Assembly (NCBI RefSeq): GCF_000153225.1
Contig: NZ_CH724148.1
Span: 934,640 to 998,639, forward strand
From: Polaribacter irgensii 23-P
GTDB taxonomy: Bacteria > Bacteroidota > Bacteroidia > Flavobacteriales > Flavobacteriaceae
DNA: 64,000 nucleotides
Direction of reading: 5' to 3'
In this document: one piece after another, positions 9,296 through 18,226 of the stretch
How the letters are laid out: every line of letters starts with the position of its first letter
Numbering within the stretch: the first letter of the stretch is position 1
Position numbers and translations under genes: made by a program
The notes under the pieces: model-generated
Told to the model about the DNA's origin: nothing
Seen by the model: the letters and a program-made list of their open reading frames with translations, nothing else
Database searches by the model: none

Positions 9296-9553
9296 ATCGA
9301 TTATGTAGGATTTACTTCAAATTTTGAAGAACTGTTTTTTAAACATCAAGAAGGAAAATATAAAGGAAGTTATATCCATTACAAAAGGTCTTTAAAATTG
9401 GTTTTTTATCCAGAATTTTCTGATTTAGGTTTTGCAATTGAGGTTGAAAAGCAAATAAAAATGTGGGTTAAGACGAAAAAAGAGGCTTTAATGAATAAGG
9501 AGTCTGAAAAACTTCCTAATTTAGCGAAGAAGAATTTTAAGTACGTATTTTAA
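9296..9553 (+). pseudogene. GIY-YIG endonuclease remnant (5' truncated)
   Basis: This frame is open from just after a TAA (9293-9295) to a TAA at 9551-9553 and has no start codon. It translates to about 85 residues beginning near YVGFTSNFEEL and including KQIKMWVKTKKEALM and EKLPNLAKK, the central and C-terminal signature of small GIY-YIG (UPF0213-like) endonucleases. The N-terminal GIY-YIG strand and its catalytic tyrosines are missing. Nothing similar is readable just upstream. It is therefore a decayed copy between moeA and moaC. Confidence 0.8.
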
Positions 9554-9703
9554 GCCTTAAAAAGTGTTTTTCGATGCAAAATTTACAAAAAATAAAATTC
9601 ACTCTAAGCAACCTTGTTTTTATAAATAGAAATATGAGTTGCTGTTAATTTGAGTGTTTTCGCTTTTAGGCGAAACTGTCTGAAGCGCAATTAAAAATAA
9701 GTA
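9554..9703 (+). other. leader region of moaC with a small hairpin
   Basis: No gene. TTTCGC (9658-9663) pairs with GCGAAA (9670-9675) about 30 bases before the moaC start. No clear TTG/TAnnTTTG promoter was found. The stretch 9088-9295 before the nuclease remnant likewise holds no gene. Confidence 0.4.
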
Positions 9704-10180
9704 ATGACAAATTTTACGCACATCAACAAAAAGGGAATCCCTAAAATGGTCAATGTTTTTGAAAAGAAAATAACCAAAAGGACGGCCATTGCAAAGGCAA
9801 TGATGTTCTTAGGAACAGAAATAATTTCTAATTTTAAAAATGAGGAGTTCATCACCAAAAAAGGACCTGTTTTCCAAACGGCAATAATTGCTGGAATTCA
9901 AGGGGTGAAAAAGACCTCGGAATTAATTCCGATGTGTCATCCATTATTAATTAATGGTATCGATATCGACATACAAATTGTCGATTCTGAAAATATAGAA
10001 GTGTTTTGCGAAGTAACCATCGAAGGAAAAACAGGTGTAGAAATGGAAGCGCTAACAGGTGTAAACATTACCTGTTTAACCATTTATGACATGTGTAAAA
10101 GCATCAATCAAAAGATGGTAATTAAAGAAGTGAGGTTAGTAGCCAAAACAGGAGGAAAATCTGAAATTAAAAATGGGTAA
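9704..10180 (+). CDS. moaC: cyclic pyranopterin monophosphate synthase MoaC
   Basis: 158 residues converting 3',8-cyclo-GTP to cPMP, the step after MoaA. The family's KTSELIPMCHPLL and GKTGVEMEALTGV motifs are complete and the C-terminal KTGGKS is present. The first ATG gives a short extra N-terminus before MVNVFEKKITKRTA, where the usual MoaC homology begins. A later start at the internal ATG (residue 15) cannot be excluded. It overlaps the next gene by eight bases. Confidence 0.96.
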   Translation: MTNFTHINKKGIPKMVNVFEKKITKRTAIAKAMMFLGTEIISNFKNEEFITKKGPVFQTAIIAGIQGVKKTSELIPMCHPLLINGIDIDIQIVDSENIEVFCEVTIEGKTGVEMEALTGVNITCLTIYDMCKSINQKMVIKEVRLVAKTGGKSEIKNG

Positions 10181-11294
10181 TCACACAAAACACACCAATT
10201 TAGAAAGAAGAAATAATGACAATTTTGCACCCAACGAAATTTCGATTTTGGGTACAAATTGCAATACTATTTCTGATTTAGTTTCTAAGGTATCTCAAAA
10301 ATTGACGGGATACAAATTGGCGTATTTTGATGCCTCTCATGCAAAAAATACTGAAGGAAACGCCTTGTCTGAGTTTGTATTTCATCACCAAGGGAATTTA
10401 CAAATAACAACTACTGGTATTATTAACAAGTTTCAACAGCGTTTAGATTTTGCGCAATTTGATTGCGTATTTATTAATGGAAATCATTATCCAGGGACGA
10501 AACAAATTTTAATTTTAGATCCAGCGAAAGAAGCCTCTGTTTTAAAAAGAGTCGCGCAGCTAGAAAACATTGAGTTCGTAATAAAATTAACCAAGGATAC
10601 TGCGTATTTTTCTTTTTTAGAGGAGAAATATCCACAGATAAAAAATATAATTTCTTATACTATTGATGAAATTGACGCCATTGCAAAGCATGTCAATAGC
10701 CTAATTCAAAAAAAAATAGCGCCAGTAAAAGGATTGGTTTTAGTGGGAGGGAAAAGCACAAGAATGGGGCGTGACAAATCTGAATTGAATTATTTTGGAA
10801 AAGCTCAAAAAGAAGTGGCCAAAGAATTGTTGGAAAACAGGAATGTGGAAACCTTCTACGCTGTTCAAAAATTCTCAGAAAAAGAGGTAGCAATTTCGAA
10901 AGAAATTCAAGATACATTTCTAAATTTAGGTCCTTTTGGAGGTATTTGTTCGGCTTTTCAGAAAGACCCAAATGCCGCTTGGTTTGTCTTGGCAACAGAT
11001 CTTCCTTTTGTCAATGATGAATTGATAAACCGGGTCTTAGAGAAAAGAAATCCCAGTAAAGTAGCTACCGCAATTAAAGGAAAAGGAAAAGATTTTCCAG
11101 AGCCTTTGATCACAATTTACGAACCAAAAGCATATCCTATCTTGCTACAGTATTTAGCGCAAGGGTATTCCTGCCCGCGAAAAATGTTAATTAATTCTGA
11201 CGTGGAAATTGTAGAAATTGATGACGATCTGATAAGAAATATAAATACAGCAGAGGAGTTTGAAGCAGCTAAAAAAGAGATTCAAAAAAGATAA
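10173..11294 (+). CDS. MobA-like nucleotidyltransferase fused to a degenerate MobB-like domain
   Basis: 373 residues. The C-terminal half (about 185-373) is a MobA-type molybdopterin nucleotidyltransferase: VLVGGKSTRMGRDKSEL binds the nucleotide and FVLATDLPFVND carries the metal-binding Asp. The N-terminal half aligns with the start of MobB (ISILGTNCNTISDLVSKVSQKL, then GYKLAYFDASH), but the Walker A of MobB (GxxGSGKTT) is replaced by GTNCNTIS, so it should not bind GTP in the usual way. It sits between moaC and a moeB-like gene with overlapping starts and stops. The likely role is MPT guanylyl- or cytidylyltransfer. Confidence 0.88.
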   Translation: MGNHTKHTNLERRNNDNFAPNEISILGTNCNTISDLVSKVSQKLTGYKLAYFDASHAKNTEGNALSEFVFHHQGNLQITTTGIINKFQQRLDFAQFDCVFINGNHYPGTKQILILDPAKEASVLKRVAQLENIEFVIKLTKDTAYFSFLEEKYPQIKNIISYTIDEIDAIAKHVNSLIQKKIAPVKGLVLVGGKSTRMGRDKSELNYFGKAQKEVAKELLENRNVETFYAVQKFSEKEVAISKEIQDTFLNLGPFGGICSAFQKDPNAAWFVLATDLPFVNDELINRVLEKRNPSKVATAIKGKGKDFPEPLITIYEPKAYPILLQYLAQGYSCPRKMLINSDVEIVEIDDDLIRNINTAEEFEAAKKEIQKR

Positions 11295-12385
11295 TGGTGC
11301 CCACAAAAAATCAACTTTTTAAACGTCAAATAACTTTACAAGAAATTGGGGAAGTTGGGCAACAAAAAATACAAAACGCTTCTGTATTGGTTGTAGGTTG
11401 TGGTGGTTTGGGAAGTCCGATTGCAGTGTATCTTGCTGCTAGCGGAATTGGAAAAATCCATTTGGTAGATTTTGACACCGTGGCAATTTCTAATTTACAT
11501 CGTCAAGTTTTCTTTTCTTTAGATGATATTGGAAAACCAAAAGCCGAGGTTTTATATACGTTTATTACAAAAAGAGCACCTTTTACAGACATTCGTTTTA
11601 CTAGCGAAGCAATTACCAAGGACAATGTTTTGGAGTGCATAGATGCGGTGGATATCGTTATTGACGGAACAGATTCTTTACCAACTAAATATTTATTAAA
11701 TGACGCTTGTGTTCTTAAACAGAAACCATTGGTGTACGGTTCTTTGTATAAGTTCGATGGCTATGTTGCTACATTTAATGTGGCGCAGGAGGATGGAACG
11801 TATTCGTCAAATTTAAGAGATGCTTTTCCAGAAATGGCCACAGAGGTGGCTAACTGCGAAGAGGCGGGCACATTAAATGCTATTGCAGGAATGATTGCGA
11901 CACAGCAGGTGAACGAGGTTTTAAAGCTGGTTACAGGAGTTGGAAGCCCTTTAGTAAATGAATTATTAATATACAATGTACTTCAAAATAATCAGTTGAA
12001 AATACAATTAAAACCGCGATTTTTAAAAGAAGAAATTATAAAATTATTTGCGCTAGAAACGTATTCAAACGCAGATTTTGCAGGGCAAAATCCAGCTTTT
12101 CAGATTTCTCCACTAGAATTAAAAGAGCAGCTATTATCTGAGGTGTCGGCAAGGAGCTTAGAAATTATTGCTGTTTTAAAAGAGGTAAAGTGCCCTTTTG
12201 TGGTGCAACAAGTGATCCCGATAGCCGATTTTAATGCAGAGGAAATAGTGATTGATGAAAAAAAAACCTATGTATTTGTTTGTCAAAGGGGATTGAATAG
12301 TTACAGCGCCACAGTGCGTTTAAAAGCAAAGTATCCAAATTTAAAAGTTCTAAGTTTAACTGGCGGAATTTCCAGCTACAAATAA
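11294..12385 (+). CDS. moeB: MoeB/ThiF-type E1 adenylyltransferase with C-terminal rhodanese
   Basis: 363 residues. An N-terminal ThiF/HesA fold (VVGCGGLGSPIAVYLAASGIG binds ATP, DFDTVAISNLHRQ is the activating loop) adenylates a ubiquitin-like sulphur carrier such as MoaD. CEEAGTLNA holds the conserved catalytic cysteine region. A rhodanese domain follows, with the active-site loop CQRGLNS near the end. The two CxxC zinc pairs of E. coli MoeB are not seen: the first is replaced by GTYSSN. It starts on the last base of the mobA-like stop codon. A role in sulphur transfer to MoaD (or ThiS) is likely; moaD and moaE are not in this window. Confidence 0.88.
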   Translation: MVPTKNQLFKRQITLQEIGEVGQQKIQNASVLVVGCGGLGSPIAVYLAASGIGKIHLVDFDTVAISNLHRQVFFSLDDIGKPKAEVLYTFITKRAPFTDIRFTSEAITKDNVLECIDAVDIVIDGTDSLPTKYLLNDACVLKQKPLVYGSLYKFDGYVATFNVAQEDGTYSSNLRDAFPEMATEVANCEEAGTLNAIAGMIATQQVNEVLKLVTGVGSPLVNELLIYNVLQNNQLKIQLKPRFLKEEIIKLFALETYSNADFAGQNPAFQISPLELKEQLLSEVSARSLEIIAVLKEVKCPFVVQQVIPIADFNAEEIVIDEKKTYVFVCQRGLNSYSATVRLKAKYPNLKVLSLTGGISSYK

Positions 12386-12390
12386 AATCA

Positions 12391-14160
12391 ATGAAAAATC
12401 CTTTTGCATTTTACGCGCAACAAATAAAAGCACTAGAACAAGAAGCTGCTATTTTAAAAACTAAATCTTTATATTTAAGTATAATTCGGTTCGCCCTTTT
12501 TTTTGGGATTTGCTTTCTAATATATATCACTTTCGGCAGCTATCTAGCGGTTTTTGTCATTGCTTTTTTAGGGGTGTTGTTGTTTGGTTTTTTAGTGGTA
12601 AAACACATCAATCTTAAAACTAAAAGAAGTATTGTCGATGCCAAAATTAAAATAAATAGCACAGAAATTCAAGTTCTAAATCGCGATTTCCATCATTTAG
12701 AGACCGGTGCGGCATTTATAAATCCTGCACATTATTACAGTAATGATATCGATTTATTTGGAAAAGGCTCTTTTTTTCAATATTTAAATAGAACCACAAC
12801 AAATGAAGGAAAAGTAGCGTTGGCGGGGGTGTTAACCGAAAATAAAATAGCAGATATTGTAGGAAAACAAAAGGCATTAAAAGAATTGTCTGAAAAGGTA
12901 ATTTGGAGACAGCATTTTGCTGCATTGGCAAGTGCGGTTGCTGTGAAAGACAGTTCAAAAGCAATTGTGACTTGGATTTCTAATTATGTATCTGTTTTTC
13001 CAAAATATTTAGCTACCATCCAATTGGGGTTTTCAGTATGCTCTTTGCTTTTAATTGGTTTGGTTTCTTTTGGTGTTATTTCCTTTACATACCTTACAAT
13101 ATGGTTTTTTATTGGACTTTTTATAACCACCAGATTTGTGAAAAAGACGAATAACTTATATGTCGAGGCCAATACCGTAAGAGAAACATTTCGACAATAC
13201 CATCCTTTATTGAATGAGATTGAGCGCACTTCTTTTAGCTCAAAAAGATTAAAAGAAAAACAAGAAATTATAAACTCAGAGTCAAAAAAGGCATCCGCTA
13301 TTTTCAAGGAATTTGCGCGAATTTTAGATACATATGATCAGCGAAATAATATTGTAATTGCAGTTTTTGGAAACGGTCTTTTTCTAAGTGAAGTATACAA
13401 TGTTTGCAAAACAGAGAAGTGGATTGCTACGTATAAACACACTGTTGAAAAGTGGTTTGAAGTCGTCGCTTTTTTTGACACTCAAAACTCGTTAGCAAAT
13501 TTTCATTTCAACCATCCAAAATTTATTTTTCCCGAGATTACCGCAGAGAAAGATGTTATAAGTGGGGTTGCTTTAGGACATCCTTTATTAAAAACAGAAA
13601 AGCGAATCGATAATGATTTCAAAATAAATAAAGAAGAATTTTTTATTGTTACAGGGGCAAATATGGCAGGGAAAAGCACTTTTTTAAGAACGATCTCTTT
13701 GTCGATAGTAATGGCAAATTGTGGTTTACCTGTCTGTGCAACCTCTTTTAAATACGCTCCAATAAAGCTCATTACCAGCATGCGAACCTCAGACTCTTTA
13801 GCGGAAGATGAATCTTATTTTTATTCAGAATTAAAACGGTTAAAGTATATTGTGGAGGCAATTAAAGAGACAGATTACTTCATTATTTTAGATGAAATAT
13901 TAAAGGGAACTAATAGTAAAGACAAGGCTATTGGATCGAAGAAGTTCATAGAAAAGTTATCAAAATCCAAATCTACTGGAATTATTGCAACTCATGATGT
14001 GAGCTTATGTGAATTGGAAAAAGAGGATGCAGCAATCAAGAATTATTATTTTGATGCAGAAGTTAACAATGACGAGTTGCATTTTGATTACACTTTAAAA
14101 AAGGGCATCTGTGAAAATATGAACGCCTCTTTTTTGTTAAAGAAAATGGAGATTATATAG
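12391..14160 (+). CDS. membrane-anchored MutS-like ATPase
   Basis: 589 residues. Two or more membrane segments lie near residues 27-72, and another hydrophobic pair lies near 205-245. The C-terminal third is the MutS-family ABC ATPase: Walker A GANMAGKSTFLR around residues 422-433, a signature-like SMRTSDSLAEDES, Walker B YFIILDEILKGTNSKDK and the HD switch ATHDVSL. The mismatch-recognition domain of MutS and the Smr domain of MutS2 are absent, so it is not a standard repair protein. It lies six bases after the MoeB-like gene, probably in the same transcript. Function unknown. Confidence 0.88.
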   Translation: MKNPFAFYAQQIKALEQEAAILKTKSLYLSIIRFALFFGICFLIYITFGSYLAVFVIAFLGVLLFGFLVVKHINLKTKRSIVDAKIKINSTEIQVLNRDFHHLETGAAFINPAHYYSNDIDLFGKGSFFQYLNRTTTNEGKVALAGVLTENKIADIVGKQKALKELSEKVIWRQHFAALASAVAVKDSSKAIVTWISNYVSVFPKYLATIQLGFSVCSLLLIGLVSFGVISFTYLTIWFFIGLFITTRFVKKTNNLYVEANTVRETFRQYHPLLNEIERTSFSSKRLKEKQEIINSESKKASAIFKEFARILDTYDQRNNIVIAVFGNGLFLSEVYNVCKTEKWIATYKHTVEKWFEVVAFFDTQNSLANFHFNHPKFIFPEITAEKDVISGVALGHPLLKTEKRIDNDFKINKEEFFIVTGANMAGKSTFLRTISLSIVMANCGLPVCATSFKYAPIKLITSMRTSDSLAEDESYFYSELKRLKYIVEAIKETDYFIILDEILKGTNSKDKAIGSKKFIEKLSKSKSTGIIATHDVSLCELEKEDAAIKNYYFDAEVNNDELHFDYTLKKGICENMNASFLLKKMEII

Positions 14161-14244
14161 TTGCAACAAGCTTGATTTTGCAGTGACGCGCGCAGGTAAC
14201 TTAAATCGTTTCTGAGGTACAGCGTTGTGTTTTTTCTGGGTGGA

Positions 14245-14805
14245 TTAGTGGGATTCTTTTTCCCATGAGAAAGTCTCTATCAAGTGTAGAATATCTTTTT
14301 GGATATAGTTTACAGCGGGTAAAATAGAATCGTAATTTGGTTTTGCGTAAAAATATAAAGAACCTTTCAAGAAGTGGTGGGTGCTGTCTGTTAGGTGGAA
14401 TTGGATTTGGGAAGCAGCATTTCCTGTAATTTGATACAAGCTTCCAAAGACCTTTTTTTCTTTATTTACAAAGTCTTTTGGCATGATTTGGTCTGCTTTT
14501 GAAGTGTGTTTATAAACAAGTTTTTCTGCTTCAAGAAGCAATTCTCTCAGGTTTTTTTTTACGGGTCTGTAGGTGATATCAATCGAGGCGTTTTGTGTTG
14601 GGTATTTAATGGTGAGCCAATTGTTTTGGATGTCAATGATTGTTGTGTTTTTTAAAACCTGAAAGTTGTAGGGTCTTTTTAATTTTAAGTCTTCATATGT
14701 TTTTTCAGGATATGAAAGGCTTAAGTAGGCCTTAGGTTTTGGTAAAACAACTTCTTTACAAGCGTAAAATAAGAAGAGTAAAATGAGAAGAAGAAAATTA
14801 CGCAT
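14245..14805 (-). CDS. gldD: gliding motility lipoprotein GldD
   Basis: 186 residues with a lipoprotein signal (LLILLFLFYAC, lipidated Cys16) and the GldD pattern KPKAYLSLSYPEKTY, then YPTQNASIDITY. GldD is an outer-envelope lipoprotein required for flavobacterial gliding and T9SS function. It overlaps gldE by eight bases and is the last gene of the ssb-gldE-gldD operon. Confidence 0.95.
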   Translation of the reverse strand: MRNFLLLILLFLFYACKEVVLPKPKAYLSLSYPEKTYEDLKLKRPYNFQVLKNTTIIDIQNNWLTIKYPTQNASIDITYRPVKKNLRELLLEAEKLVYKHTSKADQIMPKDFVNKEKKVFGSLYQITGNAASQIQFHLTDSTHHFLKGSLYFYAKPNYDSILPAVNYIQKDILHLIETFSWEKESH

Positions 14806-16171
14806 TTTTGGTCGCTTTTACTTGGATGATGCGTTTTTTATCAAGTGCTTCGATGGTAAAAGTATAATTTTTAAAGGTGATTTTTTCGCCTTTTTTTGGA
14901 AACTTTCCCGAAACTTCTAAGATGAAACCAGCCAAGGTTTCACTTTCTCCTTTCTCTTCCTCAAAAATAGTTTCGTCCTCGTCATCTAGAATTCTACAGA
15001 AGTCTTTGATCGAGGTTTTTCCTTCAAAAATATAATTTTTGTCATCTATTTTAGAATAGGATAAGTCATCTTCATCAAATTCATCATTGATGTCTCCAAC
15101 AATTTCTTCTATAACGTCATCTAAGGTAACCAATCCACTGGTCCCACCATATTCATCAACTACAATTGCTAAATGGTTTTTTTTCGCTCTAAAATCACCT
15201 AATAAGTCGTCCAGCTTTTTGTTTTCTGGCACAAAAAAGGGTTCCCTTAGTAAGGTTTGCCAATCGAATGTTTTTTTATTCAAATGCGCTAAGAGATCTT
15301 TTGCATATAAGACTCCAATAATTGTATCAATGTTTTCTTTGTAAACAGGATTTCGAGAATAGCCGTTTGTTAAAATTTTACGCAGCACATCTTCGTAAGA
15401 CTCATTGTCTGATAGCGCAAAAATATCAATCCTCGGCTTCATTATTTGCACGGTTTCTGTGTTTCCAAAATTCACAATTCCTTGTAGTATTTTCTGCTCG
15501 TCTTTGCTGGTGGCGCTCTGTGATGTGAGTTCCAATGCTTGAGACAAGGTTTCTACCGAGAAATTACTTGCTTTATTGCCAAATTTCTTTTCAATCCACT
15601 TGGTAATTGCAATTAGAGGCATGCTAAAAGGGGACAATAGAACACTTACAAAGTGTATAAACTTAGACATTGTTTTGGCAAAACGCAAGGCGTTTCGAGA
15701 TGCATATACTTTGGGTAAAACTTCTCCAAACAAAAGTATTAAAAAGGTAATTAGGATGATTTCAAGAAGAAACCGAACGGGTACCTCAAAGAAGTAAAAG
15801 TTTAAGTTCACGTTAAAACTGCCAAATAACGTTTCTGCAAACGAGGTAAAAAGCAGCACAATTAAAATATTGATAAAATTGTTGGTGATCAGAATTGTTG
15901 CTAATAATTTCCGAGGCTTTTTTAGCAAACTAACCACAATATTTTCTTCTTTTCCATTGTTGGAAAGTTCATTAATATTGGTTTGGTTTAGAGAGAAGAA
16001 AGCAATTTCAGAGCCAGAAATTAATGCGGAGCTAATGAGTAATAGAATTAAAACAATTGCATTTAAAGCAATCATTATATCGAAAGAAGCGAGCAAAGAA
16101 AATAAAGGTTCGGGGTCTGGGTCCAAGGTTAAAGTTTTATAAAGGTTAAAAGGGGATGTCGTTGTTGTCAT
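14798..16171 (-). CDS. gldE: gliding motility-associated protein GldE
   Basis: 457 residues: an N-terminal DUF21/CNNM-type membrane domain (about residues 30-200, helices such as NAIVLILLLISSALISGSE), a CBS pair (MKPRIDIFAL ... VDEYGGTSGLVTLDDVIEEIVGD) and a C-terminal CorC/HlyC domain. The conserved LDPDPEPL near the N-terminus supports the chosen start. GldE is a multipass inner-membrane protein that can partly replace GldD function. The start lies 26 bases inside the ssb gene. Confidence 0.93.
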   Translation of the reverse strand: MTTTTSPFNLYKTLTLDPDPEPLFSLLASFDIMIALNAIVLILLLISSALISGSEIAFFSLNQTNINELSNNGKEENIVVSLLKKPRKLLATILITNNFINILIVLLFTSFAETLFGSFNVNLNFYFFEVPVRFLLEIILITFLILLFGEVLPKVYASRNALRFAKTMSKFIHFVSVLLSPFSMPLIAITKWIEKKFGNKASNFSVETLSQALELTSQSATSKDEQKILQGIVNFGNTETVQIMKPRIDIFALSDNESYEDVLRKILTNGYSRNPVYKENIDTIIGVLYAKDLLAHLNKKTFDWQTLLREPFFVPENKKLDDLLGDFRAKKNHLAIVVDEYGGTSGLVTLDDVIEEIVGDINDEFDEDDLSYSKIDDKNYIFEGKTSIKDFCRILDDEDETIFEEEKGESETLAGFILEVSGKFPKKGEKITFKNYTFTIEALDKKRIIQVKATKNA

Positions 16172-16580
16172 CGGGAGCCGCTGTTTTTGCTGCTGCCGAA
16201 ATCGGGGTGTTTTGTTGCGCAGGAGTTGCGTTATGCTCTGAGCTTTTTTGAGTACTTAGCATGGTAATCTCTGTGACAATAACTTCTGTCGCATAGCGCT
16301 TTACGCCGTCTTGTTCCCATTGTTTGTTTTTTAGTTTTCCTTCGAGGTACACCTTATCTCCTTTCGATAGGTATTTATCACAAATTTCAGCTAATTTATT
16401 TCGCACGACAATATTGTGCCAATCGGTCGTGGTTACTTTTTCTCCTGTTTGTTTGTTGGTATAGCTTTCTGAAGTTGCTATTGGGAAGCGACCAACACTG
16501 TTTTTATCATCGAAATAATGCATTTTTACAGCATCTCCTAAATTGCCAATGAGTATTACTTTGTTTACTGATCCTGCCAT
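16146..16580 (-). CDS. ssb: single-stranded DNA-binding protein
   Basis: 144 residues: an OB fold beginning MAGSVNKVILIGNLG, the WHNIVVRNKLAEICDKYLSKG region, a glutamine/alanine-rich linker and the acidic tip DDNNDIPF that recruits repair proteins. Length and tail are normal. First gene of the operon with gldE and gldD; gldE begins inside its 3' end. Confidence 0.97.
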   Translation of the reverse strand: MAGSVNKVILIGNLGDAVKMHYFDDKNSVGRFPIATSESYTNKQTGEKVTTTDWHNIVVRNKLAEICDKYLSKGDKVYLEGKLKNKQWEQDGVKRYATEVIVTEITMLSTQKSSEHNATPAQQNTPISAAAKTAAPDDNNDIPF

Positions 16581-16963
16581 AAAATTGTCGTATAATTCTG
16601 TTGCCTATTTAAAAAAGCTAATTTACGAAATAAAACAATACCCAAGAAGGTTGCGAGCTTCTAAAGGTTTGGGTATTTAGAAGAAGGTTTTAAGAATTGC
16701 TTCATTTTGTGTGGAACGAATGGGTTCTCCCATTTGTAGAGTTTATGCTCTTGATGTGTAGGTATTTCGTTGCTAAAAAATTGCTGTAATCAAGCGATAA
16801 GCCATCTAGCAATATTTTGTATGTTTTGTAGCTGTGTCCTTTGATACATAATGCTTAAAACAAGAAGATTTCTTGCAAAAAAAAGTTCCAATTAGTAAGC
16901 ACGTTTAATCGCAATGAGCCTTTTTACTTTTTTAAATATTGTTTATATCCCTTTTTGTTATTT
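16581..16963. other. intergenic stretch with one hairpin
   Basis: No ORF with coding character is seen. AATACCCAA (16637-16645) pairs with TTGGGTATT (16669-16677), with an inner GAAG/CTTC pair. This hairpin lies between ssb and the upstream glycosyltransferase gene and lacks a strong T-run on either strand. It may be a weak terminator or part of the ssb leader. Confidence 0.4.
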
Positions 16964-18076
16964 TTATCTTTGAAGCATTTGTTGAACTAAATTTTCAATA
17001 TTTTTTTTGTTGCGGGTTTCAAGTGAAGCAATTAGTTTTTCGATGTCATGCACTGAATACACTAGTTTTTCTGCGGATTGTTTGTAAGCTGTTCGTATCT
17101 TTTTGAAAATATCTATAGCATTTTTAGGGGTTCCAGACGCTAAGAATTTAGCGAGATTCGCTGCCATATTTGCGTTACTAGGATATACTTCGTGCTCTAA
17201 AGTAGTGGTTACCTTTACCAACAGTCGCTCTTTTTTAGCTGCGGCTGCGGCAAACCAAATTTGATCGGCATACGCTTCGCCAATTTTTAGGGTGGGTTGG
17301 TGAAATAGATCGGAAACCATCAAAGCACGAGGAGTGAGAATTGCAGTGCCGTGTTCGTATTTAAATTTAAAAAACAGGTTCATAATATCGGCAATAATAG
17401 CATCCCATTCTGGAAAAGAGGTAGTTACTTTTGTGATTTTTACTTGACCCATTATAACGGATGTACCAGCTTGTAGTTTCTCTAAAGCCGCGGGTAAAGA
17501 ATTGTTATTTACTAAGATTTGGTCGTCGTCTATGATTGCGAAAATAGTAGACTCCATTAGGGCGCCTATTGCCAAGGCATTTTCTTGTTTGGTTTTAAGT
17601 TTACGAGCATTTACACTATTGCGAATGCGGGCTACTAATGTTGAGAAACTTCTTTGATAAACTTCCGCTAAACCACCCGCCAATCTCTCAAAAATAAGCC
17701 GAACTTGAGGTGTGTTGCTCCTTAAATTATTTGCTTTGATATATGTTTTGGCTGCCTTTAAACTGGCTTTAGTTAACGCATCAATAGGTCCGAGAGGTTG
17801 ATTTATGGAAAGTATAATCTCCACGTTTTGTGGCTGTGACCAGTTTTGAGCACTAAGCGTCTTCAGGGTGCCTAAAAAATCGGTACCTGAGCGATAAATT
17901 GGTATTAAAATAGCTACTTTTGGAATGTGGAGCCAATTGACGGCTTCAGAAATTATAAATTTATTATTTACTTCGAGATAATCGCTGCTATTACCAACCC
18001 AACATTTTGATGAAAAAAGGGCATCCCCTGAGAGTACTTTATTCCCAGCACAATCAATTACATAGTTTGCTGCCAT
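16964..18076 (-). CDS. GT2-like glycosyltransferase
   Basis: 370 residues. The central part has the GT-A pattern: KVAILIPIYRSGTDFLGTLKTLSAQNW (about 53-79) binds the nucleotide sugar and IIDDDQIL (about 183-190) is the DxD metal site. EHGTAILTPRALMV and DQIWFAAAAAKK follow where the acceptor region is expected. It has no membrane helix and an unusual alanine-rich C-terminal half. Substrate unknown. It sits alone between mutY and ssb, genes that are adjacent in the usual flavobacterial mutY-ssb-gldE-gldD order, so it looks like an insertion. Confidence 0.75.
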   Translation of the reverse strand: MAANYVIDCAGNKVLSGDALFSSKCWVGNSSDYLEVNNKFIISEAVNWLHIPKVAILIPIYRSGTDFLGTLKTLSAQNWSQPQNVEIILSINQPLGPIDALTKASLKAAKTYIKANNLRSNTPQVRLIFERLAGGLAEVYQRSFSTLVARIRNSVNARKLKTKQENALAIGALMESTIFAIIDDDQILVNNNSLPAALEKLQAGTSVIMGQVKITKVTTSFPEWDAIIADIMNLFFKFKYEHGTAILTPRALMVSDLFHQPTLKIGEAYADQIWFAAAAAKKERLLVKVTTTLEHEVYPSNANMAANLAKFLASGTPKNAIDIFKKIRTAYKQSAEKLVYSVHDIEKLIASLETRNKKNIENLVQQMLQR

Positions 18077-18226
18077 TTTATTTTCAGTTTTCTTGGAGTT
18101 CTTAGATTTTGTAAGGTCTGCTAAAATAGTTTTCGACGGTTGCGAAAAGAGATGCGATACAAACTGTCTTTCTTAAAAGTACAAATTTAAAGTATAAAAA
18201 TGGGAGTTATTCGTCTGTAAAATAAA

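Noticed and set aside
9658..9675. Possible molybdenum-cofactor riboswitch before moaC
   Set aside because: Only a single 6-bp hairpin is seen; the larger conserved structure of the Moco RNA motif is not recognisable.
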